56,386 nucleotides of DNA, taken from Corynebacterium variabile (GTDB taxonomy: Bacteria; Actinomycetota; Actinomycetes; Mycobacteriales; Mycobacteriaceae). The translations under genes were made by a program, and so were the position numbers. Numbering within the stretch: position 1 is the stretch's first letter; each line of letters starts with the position of its first letter. The notes beneath the pieces were generated by a model. That model saw only the letters and a list, made by a program, of their open reading frames with translations. It made no database searches and was not told the DNA's origin. Of this stretch, positions 45,023-53,236 are shown piece after piece. The stretch lies in the NCBI RefSeq assembly GCF_006539825.1, contig NZ_BJNT01000025.1:1-56386 (forward strand), in the 5' to 3' direction.

Positions 45023-45892
45023 GTGACCATGACCTGCCCCGCCACCGTCAGGACCCCGACGGTTCTGGCCGCCGCTGCCGCGGCGGTGTGCCTGGTCGTC
45101 GCGGCGTCCTCCTGTTCTGCGGAGGACGCCGACGGCGCAGGCGGTACAGGTGGTCCTTCCCTGCCGCCGTCGGGCGGGATCGACTACCAGCTCGGCGGGG
45201 CCTACGAACCCCCGGCGGGGACGACTGTCGTGGTCCGCGACGCCTCGGCGGACCCGGTCGAGGGCGTGTACTCCGTCTGCTACCTCAACGCCTTCCAGTC
45301 CCAGCCCGGCACAGCCGATTCCTGGGGCGACCTGCTGCTGCGGAATGCGTCGGGAGCCCCGGTCGCCGACCCGGACTGGCCCGACGAGTTCCTGCTGGAC
45401 ACGTCCAGCGCTGTCCGGCGCGCGGAGATCGCCGACCGTCTGGCCCCGGAGATCAGGGGCTGCGCGGACGCCGGATTCGACGCGGTGGAATTCGACAACC
45501 TCGACTCGTCCCTGCGTTCAGGGGACGCGGGCACGGAGCGGGCACCGGGGCTGACGCCTGGGCTGACACCTACGGACAACCTCGCGCTCGCCCGACTGTT
45601 GACGGACGTCGCACGCGACGCGGGGCTGGCGTCCGCCCAGAAGAACGCCCCGGAGCTGGCCGGGGAGGGAAAGGACGCCGGCTTCGGGTTCGCGGTCGCC
45701 GAGGACTGCGGTGCCTACGGGGAATGCGCGGAATACACCGCCGTCTACGACACGGTGCTGGACATCGAATACGCGGACGCCACGGAGTTCACCGGGCTCT
45801 GCCGGTCCGGTGACCTGCCGGAACAGACGGTGCGTCGGGATCTCGGTCTGGTCACCCCGGAGGAGCCGGACTACGCCTTCGACCGCTGCTGA
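45023..45892 (+). CDS. Secreted GH114-type (polygalactosaminidase-like) lipoprotein
   Basis: 289 residues from GTG 45023 (ATG 45029 is close by). A signal sequence ends VVAASSC, a lipobox. The barrel shows YLNAFQSQPG near residue 91, then WGDLLLRN and the acidic strand AVEFDNLDS near residue 151, the conserved catalytic region of the endo-alpha-1,4-polygalactosaminidase / TM1410 family, and later GLASAQKNAPELA. The expected role is cleavage of a galactosamine-containing or related extracellular polysaccharide; the true substrate in corynebacteria is not known. Divergent from the ABC pair. Confidence 0.8.
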   Translation: MTMTCPATVRTPTVLAAAAAAVCLVVAASSCSAEDADGAGGTGGPSLPPSGGIDYQLGGAYEPPAGTTVVVRDASADPVEGVYSVCYLNAFQSQPGTADSWGDLLLRNASGAPVADPDWPDEFLLDTSSAVRRAEIADRLAPEIRGCADAGFDAVEFDNLDSSLRSGDAGTERAPGLTPGLTPTDNLALARLLTDVARDAGLASAQKNAPELAGEGKDAGFGFAVAEDCGAYGECAEYTAVYDTVLDIEYADATEFTGLCRSGDLPEQTVRRDLGLVTPEEPDYAFDRC

Positions 45893-45905
45893 GCCTGTCG
45901 GCGGC

Positions 45906-45934
45906 TTGACGTGGAGATACCCGACACGTACCGT
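45906..45934 (+). promoter_or_regulatory. Promoter of the cold-shock gene
   Basis: TTGACG, 17 nt, TACCGT. Transcription should start near 45941, giving a 5' leader of about 155 nt, which is the usual length for csp mRNAs. Confidence 0.65.
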
Positions 45935-45963
45935 TGAGCGTCAGTTGCAGTTTCTGAGTAGTT

Positions 45964-46094
45964 TTTCCCTTCCGCTCGCGGAAGGAATCAAGTTCGCGGG
46001 AGTTGTCGTACTAGGACACGAACTGGTTCCTCACGGAGCATTCGGTCGACCCTGCAGGTGACAGTCGTCATCGGCAGCACACTAAGAAGGGAAA
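45964..46094 (+). promoter_or_regulatory. Possible cold-sensing RNA switch in the csp leader
   Basis: TTTCCCTTC (45964-45972) is fully complementary to GAAGGGAAA (46086-46094), which is the ribosome binding site of the csp gene. The same CCTTCC can instead form a local hairpin CCTTCCG-CTCG-CGGAAGG (45968-45985). The two pairings exclude each other: the first hides the ribosome binding site, the second frees it. Confidence 0.45.
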
Positions 46095-46098
46095 CAAT

Positions 46099-46302
46099 AT
46101 GAGCACCGGTACCGTCAAGTGGTTCAACGCTGAAAAGGGCTTCGGCTTCATCGCTCCGGACGACGGATCCTCCGACATCTTCGTCCACTACTCCGCCATC
46201 CAGAGCAGCGGTTTCCGCAGCCTCGAAGAGGACCAGAAGGTCTCCTTCGAGGTCGAGGCCGGCGCCAAGGGCCCGGCCGCTGCGGACGTCACCGTCCTCT
46301 AG
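46099..46302 (+). CDS. cspA: Cold-shock protein (CspA family)
   Basis: 67 residues, a single cold-shock domain. RNP1 is [11 protein letters not shown] near residue 15 and RNP2 is IFVHYSAI near residue 30. The protein binds single-stranded RNA and DNA and melts secondary structure, acting as RNA chaperone or antiterminator at low temperature or in growth changes. GAAGGG lies before the ATG; the long leader and a strong downstream terminator make it a single-gene transcript. Divergent orientation from the acetyltransferase gene is not seen: they converge. Confidence 0.97.
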   Translation: MSTGTVKWFNAEKGFGFIAPDDGSSDIFVHYSAIQSSGFRSLEEDQKVSFEVEAGAKGPAAADVTVL

Positions 46303-46330
46303 TAGCACATCGACCGCATCACGGTCGAGC

Positions 46331-46372
46331 GGAAACCCCCGGCACCCGATTCTTCGGGTACCGGGGGTTTCC
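46331..46372. terminator. Strong terminator hairpin after the csp gene
   Basis: GGAAACCCCCGG-C-ACCCGA pairs with TCGGGT-A-CCGGGGGTTTCC around a TTCT loop, a stem of about 18 bp. Its ends are A- and T-rich, so it can serve as a bidirectional terminator between cspA and the convergent acetyltransferase gene. Confidence 0.85.
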
Positions 46373-46389
46373 CCATGCCTGAGAGTTGA

Positions 46390-46917
46390 TCAGGCGTCCA
46401 CATCGTCCGGCAGCACCGCGAAGACGAGGGTGTCCGTCCACTCCCCCTTGCTCCACCAGTTGGCGCGGAAGTGCGCCTCCTGCGTCATGCCGACCCTGGT
46501 CGCGAGCTTCGCGGAGGCGGCGTTGCGGGCGTCCATCTGGGCGACGACGCGGTGCAGGCCACGGCCGAAGGCATGGTCGATGACGGCTGTGACCGCCTCG
46601 GAGGCGATGCCCCTGCCACCGGCGTCCGGGTCGAGAACCCAGCCCATCTCGGCGTTGCCGTAGGTGGTGGTCCAGATCATGACGTCACCGACAGGCGTCC
46701 CCCCGTACTCGATGACCAGGGCGAGCGTGCCGGTGGGACCGAGCAGGTCGGTCTTCATCAGCCGGTCGCCGAGCCGGTTGAGGGTGTACTCCCGGTTCCA
46801 CGGCTCGTCGAGGAGCAGTGCGGTGACCTCGGGGCGGGAGTAGAGGTCGTGCATCCATTCCTCGTCGCCGGGGAGGTAGGTGCGCAGGGTGAGGCGGTCG
46901 GTGCGGATCGGCTCCAT
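46390..46917 (-). CDS. GNAT family N-acetyltransferase
   Basis: 175 residues from the ATG at 46917. The RimJ/RimL-type GNAT fold is clear: IRTDRLTLRTYLPGDEEWM near residue 3, a central MGWVLDPDAGGRGIASEAV with the acetyl-CoA loop near residue 95, and HRVVAQMDARNAASAKLATRVGM near residue 128. Acceptor unknown: a ribosomal protein N-terminus or an antibiotic are family examples. A TACCGT box ends exactly 7 nt before the ATG, so the mRNA is probably leaderless. Confidence 0.87.
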   Translation of the reverse strand: MEPIRTDRLTLRTYLPGDEEWMHDLYSRPEVTALLLDEPWNREYTLNRLGDRLMKTDLLGPTGTLALVIEYGGTPVGDVMIWTTTYGNAEMGWVLDPDAGGRGIASEAVTAVIDHAFGRGLHRVVAQMDARNAASAKLATRVGMTQEAHFRANWWSKGEWTDTLVFAVLPDDVDA

Positions 46918-46924
46918 GGGTGCC

Positions 46925-46930
46925 ACGGTA
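46925..46930 (-). promoter_or_regulatory. -10 box of a leaderless promoter (GNAT gene)
   Basis: TACCGT on the minus strand, 7 nt before the ATG at 46917. Confidence 0.5.
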
Positions 46931-47009
46931 GGTGACGTGGTGGTCTCCTGCAGGGGCGGCGCGACTGCGGCACGATGGTGAGGCAGGTCGCGACAACGAC
47001 TCTTATAAG

Positions 47010-47027
47010 TAGTTGACGTGTCAACTA
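47010..47027. promoter_or_regulatory. RosR-like operator upstream of the NADP-binding protein gene
   Basis: TAGTTGACGTGTCAACTA differs from the RosR consensus at one base, a position where the change makes the arms more symmetric. It sits 56 bp before the ATG at 47083 and touches a TATATT -10 candidate. Confidence 0.7.
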
Positions 47028-47082
47028 TATTGAGATCATCGGATCACGGGGCCTGAACACCCCACTAAGGACACTCACCATC

Positions 47083-47669
47083 ATGACCACCACCGCTTCC
47101 ACCGTCACCGTCTTCGGCAAGGGCAACATGGGCTCCGCCATCGCGGGGATCTTCCGCGACGCAGGCTCCGAGGTCCAGGTCCTCGACTCCAGCGCCGGCG
47201 CCGACACCACCGTCACCGGCGAGATCGTCGTCCTCGCCGTGCCGTACCAGGCACTGTCCGGTATCGCCGGCACCTTCGGCGCACAGCTCGCCGGGAAGAC
47301 TGTCGTCGACATCACCAACCCGCTCGACTTCGCCACCTTCACCTCCTCCCCGCCGCCGACTCCTCCGCCACCGCCGAGCTCGCCGCGCTGCTGCCGGAGG
47401 CCCACGTCCTCAAGGCATTCAACGTCAACTTCGCCGCCACGCTCGCCGCGAAGGCCAACGGCTCCGAGCCGACCACCGTGCTCGTCGCCGGTGACGACGC
47501 GGCCGCCAAGGAGACCTTCTCCGCCACCGTCACCGCCGGTGGCCTACGCGTCCTCGACGCCGGCGCCCTTTCCCGCGCCCGCGAGCTCGAGGCCACGGCC
47601 CTGCTGCAGATGGGCCTCGCCGCCGCCGGGCAGATCTCCTGGACCAACGGCTTCGCGGTCGTGAAGTGA
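47083..47669 (+). pseudogene. NADP-binding F420-reductase-like protein, frameshifted
   Basis: The first 85 codons give a Rossmann start VTVFGKGNMGSAIAGIF near residue 8 and IVVLAVPYQAL, typical of NADPH-dependent F420 reductase/YrrL-like NAD(P)-binding proteins. After NPLDFATF (near 47340) the frame turns to Pro/Ser/Arg nonsense, and the true continuation (ATAELAALLPEAHVLKAFN...) is in another frame to the stop at 47669. The break is in a CCGCCGCC run, with a few bases lost. The C-terminal half retains LKAFNVNFA and VLVAGDD. Either truly inactive or an error. The next gene fragment overlaps its stop by GTGA. Confidence 0.85.
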
Positions 47670-47917
47670 CCACCTCGGCAGCTCCCGCGGCGGCCTTCGA
47701 CGCCTGGGCACTGGAAGCCATCCAGCGGGGCGACCTCGACACGCTGGCGAACTTCCGGACGCTGGCCCCGGGTATGCCTTACACACACCCGACAGCGGAC
47801 CACTTCCTGCCACTGTTCATCGCACTGGGCGCGGGCGACGGGCGGACAGGCAAGCTGGTCGACGGGGTGGACGGCTACGCGGTCGGGTTCTCGCGGAGGT
47901 CCTTCGCGCTGTACTGA
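47666..47917 (+). pseudogene. C-terminal fragment of a DODA/LigB-type extradiol dioxygenase
   Basis: 83 residues starting at a GTG that overlaps the previous stop. The piece matches only the end of class III extradiol dioxygenases (normally about 260 residues): FDAWALEAIQRGDLD, then THPTADHFLPLFIALGAGDG, where the His of HPTADH is part of the family's active-site region. The metal-binding HGSP-type N-terminal part is missing. An in-register deletion seems to have removed about two thirds of the gene and left a translated stub. No activity is expected. Confidence 0.7.
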
Positions 47918-47980
47918 GGTGATGTTAGTCGCGTCACAAGGGGGTGCAGGTGGGCGGGCCGGTCCGGTTGCACTCACCGG

Positions 47981-47998
47981 CGGTTGACCCGTCAACCA
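47981..47998. promoter_or_regulatory. RosR-like operator upstream of the MFS gene
   Basis: CGGTTGACCCGTCAACCA: the GGTTGAC / GTCAACC arms are a perfect inverted repeat around two bases. Its TTGACC could also be the -35 hexamer. It is 36 bp before the MFS start. Confidence 0.6.
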
Positions 47999-48034
47999 TC
48001 TCCCCTACCACGATCACGGACCCCGGAAGGATCC

Positions 48035-49024
48035 ATGACCTCTCCGACAACCACCCTCACCAGCAACGATGACGACTCCTCGGAGGCGGCCACCGACGTA
48101 GCCACCAAGAATGCCGCGTTCTCCCGGTCGCGCTTCCCCTTCATCGCCGGACTGCTCGTCGCGGTCATCGGCCTGGCCGTCGGCATAGGCAGCGCCCTCA
48201 TCGGAGTGAGCAAGGGGTCCGAATGGGGCTGGACCTCGGGCACGACCGTGGCCTGCATCCTCGGCAGGCTCGTCGTCCTGCTGTTCTGGGGCTGGTACGA
48301 GCTGCGTGTCACCTCGCCGCTGGTCGATCAACGCACCAGCGCACACCGGCCGATCCTCCTCACCAACATCGCCGCGGTCCTCATCGGATTCGGCATGACG
48401 GCACAGTCCATCGTGGTCCCGCAGCTGCTGCAGATTCCGGAGGCCACCGGCTACGGACTGGGCCAGTCCATCCTCGCGGCCGGGCTCTGGATGGCGCCCG
48501 GCGGCCTGATGATGATGCTGTTCTCCCCGGTATCCAGCACCATGATCACCCGGTTCGGCGCCCGGGTAACCCTGTCCGTCGGTGCTGTCATCGTCTCCGC
48601 CGGCTACCTCGTCGCGGTGCTCCTCATGGACGCTCCGTGGCAGCTCATGGTCGCCAGCATCGTCGCGCGCTCCGGAGTCGGTGTCGCCTACGCGGCGATG
48701 CCCACGCTGACAATGGGCAGCACCCCCGCGGCCGACGCCGCTTCGGGTGTCGGCGTCAACGCTCTCATGCGGTCGGTGGGCACCACCGTCGCCGGAGCCG
48801 TGATGGCGGCGATCCTGACCAGCAGCGCCATCGACCTGGGCGGCACGGTAATTCCGGATGCGACCGCCTTCCGGCTCTGCTTCCTCGTCGGCGCGCTCGC
48901 CGCGGTCGCCGGGGCACTCGTGGTCCTCCTCGTCCCGCATCACCGTCAGGCCCGGCTCGAGACCCGTGGGGGCGCCGACCATGCTGACCTGCCCGGTCAG
49001 GAGCAGCCGCTGTCAGTACAGTGA
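48035..49024 (+). pseudogene. MFS (DHA2 drug-efflux type) transporter missing its N-terminal half
   Basis: 329 residues from the ATG at 48035, which has GGAAGG 4 nt upstream. The normal family length is about 480-520 residues with 14 helices; here only the last eight are present, from ALIGVSKGSEWGWTSG near residue 60 through LLTNIAAVLIGFGMTAQSIVVPQLL and PGGLMMMLFSP. A short polar N-terminus is joined directly to a mid-protein segment, with no first-half motifs. It could be an internal deletion that kept promoter, operator and start codon. Whether the half-transporter does anything is unknown. Confidence 0.7.
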
Positions 49025-49172
49025 GCGCGATGCCGCACATCACTGTGAGTTTCTCCCCGGGCAGGTCCAGGGAGAAGACGCTGGACGTCGCCCGCTGGGG
49101 GTGAGAGCGAACCCGTCAGCGGCGGCACCATGAAGACACGTTGACCTGCCCGGGCCCGTTCCACACCAGGTC

Positions 49173-49201
49173 TTGACTGAACAATATTAACTAACTAGGT
49201 T
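49173..49201 (+). promoter_or_regulatory. Promoter of the fasciclin gene
   Basis: TTGACT, 17 nt, TAGGTT. The start of transcription should be near 49208, leaving a leader of about 100 nt before the ATG at 49310. Confidence 0.6.
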
Positions 49202-49204
49202 AGT
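49190..49204. promoter_or_regulatory. Operator-like inverted repeat over the -10 box
   Basis: ACTAAC and GTTAGT are separated by TAG. The repeat covers the -10 hexamer of the promoter at 49173-49201, which is the place of a repressor site. The regulator is not in the window. Confidence 0.5.
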
Positions 49205-49309
49205 GATTTAGCGGATGAAACCGTACCTAGCCCGACCGTGGCTCTGCGTGACGGAGTTCTCTCGTACATCACCGGGTATCCCGCCCGGCCCTACCAGACG
49301 GAGAAGACC

Positions 49310-49942
49310 ATGAAGAAGTACCTTGCCGCAGCCGGAGCGGTTGCCCTCGCGCTCTCTCTCGGCGCCTGCAGCGATGACAGTGACGACAATTCCACAGCCA
49401 CCACCGGGGTCACTGAGTCCACCGAGTCTGCCGGGGCCGGCGAGACCAGCACCCCCGAAGACGGCGAGGAGGGGATGGAGACTGACATCGTTGACACTGC
49501 AGGCACTACCGGCGAGTTCACCACACTGATCACGGCAGTGCAGGCCGCCGGACTGGAGGACACGCTCCGCGGTGGCGGACCGTTCACCGTCTTCGCCCCC
49601 ACGGACGAAGCATTCAGTACGCTGCCGGCCGGCGCACTCGACGATCTCCTCGCTGACCCGACCGGTGATCTCGCCGACATCCTCAAGTACCACGTTGTGG
49701 ACGGCGCGGTCATGGCCGAGGATATCGCCGGTATGGACGGGGAGACTGTCACCACCGTGCTCGGAGAAGATCTCACCGTCGAAGTTGACGGAGACAAGGT
49801 CTACCTTGTGGACGGCACCGGCAACCGCGCCACAGTCACCGCGACGGATGTGAAGGCTTCCAACGGGGTCATCCACGCTATCGACGGCGTGCTCATGCCG
49901 TCCGGCGACGGTCAGTCCGACGACAGTGGTTCGGACAAATGA
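49310..49942 (+). CDS. Fasciclin-domain lipoprotein (MPT70/MPT83-like)
   Basis: 210 residues from the ATG at 49310, preceded by GGAGAAG. The lipoprotein signal ends ALSLGAC (Cys near residue 20); a Ser/Thr/Glu-rich spacer follows. The single fasciclin (FAS1) domain, residues 70-200, has [17 protein letters not shown] near residue 91, [10 protein letters not shown] and the closing [16 protein letters not shown]70 and MPT83 of mycobacteria are the known examples; FAS1 domains mediate adhesion or bind lipids and proteins at the surface. It is the first gene of the fasciclin-MMPL-lipocalin-reductase run. Confidence 0.9.
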   Translation: MKKYLAAAGAVALALSLGACSDDSDDNSTATTGVTESTESAGAGETSTPEDGEEGMETDIVDTAGTTGEFTTLITAVQAAGLEDTLRGGGPFTVFAPTDEAFSTLPAGALDDLLADPTGDLADILKYHVVDGAVMAEDIAGMDGETVTTVLGEDLTVEVDGDKVYLVDGTGNRATVTATDVKASNGVIHAIDGVLMPSGDGQSDDSGSDK

Positions 49943-50146
49943 TTCCACGACAGCCCCGGTCAGAGAAGTCAATGCTGTTCAGGAACACCACGCCCTGATG
50001 CACAACCCCTACCGCTGTGACAGCACAACGCGGCCGGCAGCGGTCATTGACCGTCCACCGTGCCGTCCGGCCCGCCCGTGAGTCCCGGCTCCGGGGAGTT
50101 CTGGCTTTCTCCGGCACATACTGACATCAAGTGAAGCGAGTCCATC

Positions 50147-52246
50147 ATGCCGTACGCTCCACCCGCCGGTTCCCGCACCTTCTGGAGGAGGGCAGTTGCC
50201 GCGTCGCTCATCCTGATGTGGCTGGGCGTCGCCGCCGTCGGCGGTCCGAAGTTCGGTGAGATCAGCGAGGTGGCCACCAACGACCAGTCCTCGTTCCTCC
50301 CGGAATCCGCTGAATCGACGAAAGTCAGCGACCGACTCGGGGATTTCCAGGACTCCGGTTCCGCCCCGGCGATCGTGGTCGTCACCGCAGAGTCTGACGG
50401 GGACCGGGTCGATCCGGCAGAGCTACGAAATCTGCCTGAGCAGCTCTCAACCACCGTAGACGGTGCGGCCGGCACCACCGGTACCGCAGCGACCGAGGTC
50501 AGTCCTCCGGTGCCGTCCGACGACGGGGAGGCGGTACAGATCATCGTGTCACCACCGGAGGACGCCGCACCGGCGGACACTGTCGCTGCACTCCAGGGCA
50601 CCCTGGACTCCGAACTACCGGACGGCCTGCAGGCACAGGTCACCGGACCCGCCGGATTCAGTGCCGACCTGTCGGCGGCGTTCGCCGGAATCGACGGCCT
50701 GCTGCTGCTCGTCGCCGTTGCCGCGGTACTGGTCGTCCTCGTACTGGTGTACCGTTCCCCGTTCCTGCCGCTGATCGTCCTGCTGAGTTCCATGGTGGCG
50801 CTGTGCGCGGCGGTGCTCGTCAATGTGGCATTGGCGAGAGCCGGGGCCGTGATGATCAACGGGCAGATCCAGGGCATCCTGTTCATCCTGGTCATCGGTG
50901 CAGCAACAGACTACGGACTGCTGTACACCGCCCGGTACCGGGAAGAACTCGGTCGCCACGACAACAGCTGGTCCGCCACCGTTGCGGCTCTCCGGGGCAC
51001 CTGGCAGCCTGTACTGGCCTCCGCGGCCACGGTGATCGCGGGACTGCTCTGTCTGCTCCTGTCGGACCTGGCCTCGAATGCCGGACTGGGGCCGGTGGCG
51101 GCTGTCGGCATTGCCGCAGCGTTCTTCACCTCGCTGACATTCCTTCCCGCCGTGCTCGCCCTGTGCGGCAGACGGGTCTTCTGGCCGAGGATTCCCCACA
51201 CGACTGCGGAACAGGAGGACTCCCCGGGTCCGGCTCACAGCGGAATCTGGGACCGTGTTGCAGCACTCGTCGCCCGTGCTCCCCGCCGGATCGCCGTCGG
51301 CGTCGGCCTGGTGCTCGTCGCCGGGTGCGCCGGCCTGATCACACTGGACGCTGACGGGGTGCCGACCAGTGACTACGTCATCGGCCAGAGCGACGCCCGG
51401 GACGGACAGGCGGTTCTTGACCGACATTTCCCGGCCGGCTCGGGCGCGCCGACGTATGTTCTGGCCCCCGAGGAGAACAGTGACGTGGTCCGGACCTCAG
51501 TCGGGGCACTCGGCGGTGTGGCAGCCGTGGCCCCGGGACCGGAGACCGACGCTTCCGTGGTCGACGGCGATGTGCTGCTGGAGGTGACACTCACCGATTC
51601 CCCGTACTCCGGTGCGGCGGAAGACACTGTGCAGGAGATCCGGGACCGTGTGGGCGACCTCGGTGCCATGGTCGGCGGGACGACTGCCACGGAGTTGGAC
51701 ACCAGGGAAACCTCGGTCGCCGACCGTGCCACGATCATCCCGGTCGTGCTGTTGGTCATCACGGTGATGCTTGCACTGCTGCTGCGGGCCGTGGTGGCAC
51801 CACTGGTCCTACTGGCGACCACTGTGCTGAGCTTCGGGACGGCACTGGGTACCGGCGCGGTTCTTTTCTCGCTGTTCGGATTCAACGGCTCGGACCCGTC
51901 GGTGCCTTTGTACGCCTTCGTTTTCCTGGTGGCGCTGGCAATCGACTACAACATCTTCCTGATGACCCGGGTGCGCGAAGAATCCATGGTCCACGGCACA
52001 GCGGTCGGCGTGAGCCGAGGACTGGTCGGTACCGGTGGTGTGATCACCAGCGCCGGTATCGTACTGGCCGCCACCTTTGCGGCGCTGCTGGTCATACCGA
52101 TCCAGTTCCTGGTGCAACTCGCGGTCATCATTTCCCTGGGAGTCCTCATCGACACATTCCTGGTCCGGTCATTCCTGGTGCCGGCACTGACCCATCTGCT
52201 CGGCGACCGGATCTGGTGGCCCGGGAAGACAGGTGGCAGACAGTGA
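50147..52246 (+). CDS. MMPL family RND transporter
   Basis: 699 residues with two repeats of one plus five helices and extracellular loops. Each half has the Asp-Tyr proton-relay pair: GAATDYGLLYTARYREE near residue 264 and ALAIDYNIFLMTRVREE near residue 600, the fingerprint of MmpL3-like lipid exporters that run on the proton gradient. The carboxy tail is short, unlike MmpL3. Cargo is unknown; related proteins export trehalose monomycolate, phthiocerols or other envelope lipids. It follows the fasciclin gene after a 204-bp gap and precedes the lipocalin gene. Confidence 0.9.
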   Translation: MPYAPPAGSRTFWRRAVAASLILMWLGVAAVGGPKFGEISEVATNDQSSFLPESAESTKVSDRLGDFQDSGSAPAIVVVTAESDGDRVDPAELRNLPEQLSTTVDGAAGTTGTAATEVSPPVPSDDGEAVQIIVSPPEDAAPADTVAALQGTLDSELPDGLQAQVTGPAGFSADLSAAFAGIDGLLLLVAVAAVLVVLVLVYRSPFLPLIVLLSSMVALCAAVLVNVALARAGAVMINGQIQGILFILVIGAATDYGLLYTARYREELGRHDNSWSATVAALRGTWQPVLASAATVIAGLLCLLLSDLASNAGLGPVAAVGIAAAFFTSLTFLPAVLALCGRRVFWPRIPHTTAEQEDSPGPAHSGIWDRVAALVARAPRRIAVGVGLVLVAGCAGLITLDADGVPTSDYVIGQSDARDGQAVLDRHFPAGSGAPTYVLAPEENSDVVRTSVGALGGVAAVAPGPETDASVVDGDVLLEVTLTDSPYSGAAEDTVQEIRDRVGDLGAMVGGTTATELDTRETSVADRATIIPVVLLVITVMLALLLRAVVAPLVLLATTVLSFGTALGTGAVLFSLFGFNGSDPSVPLYAFVFLVALAIDYNIFLMTRVREESMVHGTAVGVSRGLVGTGGVITSAGIVLAATFAALLVIPIQFLVQLAVIISLGVLIDTFLVRSFLVPALTHLLGDRIWWPGKTGGRQ

Positions 52247-52399
52247 TTTCACCGCATTGACACTGCACACGTTGTGTATCCGCTCCCGGAACACATTCCC
52301 ACCGGCGACGCGCGGCAATAAGTGCCCGTGAATCCAGGTGACGAATGTGTGCTGTTACGACAATTTTCTCGTACCCGAAACTTTTCACAAGGAGTCATC

Positions 52400-53110
52400 A
52401 TGAAGTTCTTCACACACAGCAGATCTGCTTCCGTATACGTCCTGTTGTCCGCGATTTCCCTGGCCGCCGGAACAGGTCTGGCGGCGGCGGCCCCCGGCGT
52501 TGACTTTGCTCCCGGTTCCGACATCACTGACGGAGGAAGAGTAGGTGCCGGTTCCTCCGACCTGCGCCTCCCCGAGGGCACGGCCGTGGGATCGGTCGGC
52601 GGCGACGAGCTCAGCCAGGTCCCGGTCCTGGACCCCCAGCAGTACCAGGGCAGGTGGTACCAGGTCGCTGCAGTGCCTCAGCCGTTCACCTTGCAGTGCA
52701 CCTCGAATACCACCGCAGACTACCGCGTCATCGACTCCGACACTATTTCCGTGGACAACACGTGTAGCACGTTGGCCGGCGGACAGTCGACGATCTCCGG
52801 ACAGGCCCGCGTCCAAGAACCCGAGAATCCGGGATCGCTCAGAGTTGCCTTCGACGGTATTCCCGGACAGTCACTCGACGGCCCGGTGAACTACCGCGTG
52901 ACCTATCTCGAGGAGGACTACTCACTCGCCATTGTCGGCGATCCTCAGCGATCCTCCGGATTCGTTCTCAGTCGAACGCCATCTCTGACCTCGGAGCAGT
53001 GGAATACAGTGAAAAGAGTTACCGCCGAGCGCGGTTGGTGGAACTGCGCTTTCCTCACCACGCCGCAGGCAGAGGGTCGACAGGATACTTCGCCGCTGTG
53101 CCTCTCCTGA
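52400..53110 (+). CDS. Secreted lipocalin
   Basis: 236 residues from the ATG at 52400, with AAGGAG 8 nt upstream. A signal peptide ends GLAAAAPG. The lipocalin hallmark QYQGRWYQVAAVPQPF (the GxW motif) is near residue 82, with YRVIDSDTISVDNTC and a later DYSLAIVGDP strand. It has four Cys residues: QCTSN, NTC, NCAF and the C-terminal PLCLS, probably two disulfides. It lacks a lipobox, so it is released or loosely bound. Lipocalins bind small hydrophobic molecules in a beta barrel. Location after an MMPL exporter suggests it receives a lipid. Confidence 0.85.
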   Translation: MKFFTHSRSASVYVLLSAISLAAGTGLAAAAPGVDFAPGSDITDGGRVGAGSSDLRLPEGTAVGSVGGDELSQVPVLDPQQYQGRWYQVAAVPQPFTLQCTSNTTADYRVIDSDTISVDNTCSTLAGGQSTISGQARVQEPENPGSLRVAFDGIPGQSLDGPVNYRVTYLEEDYSLAIVGDPQRSSGFVLSRTPSLTSEQWNTVKRVTAERGWWNCAFLTTPQAEGRQDTSPLCLS

Positions 53111-53236
53111 CAGGCCCGCGCCCAGCCACGACTGCCCGACGTCGTCGGCAACGGAGCACCGTGGTCGCCAGGCACACCTAGACTTGTGCGCACTGCACAC
53201 ATCTACGGCTGTCCCCCATAAGAACCGGAAGGCACG

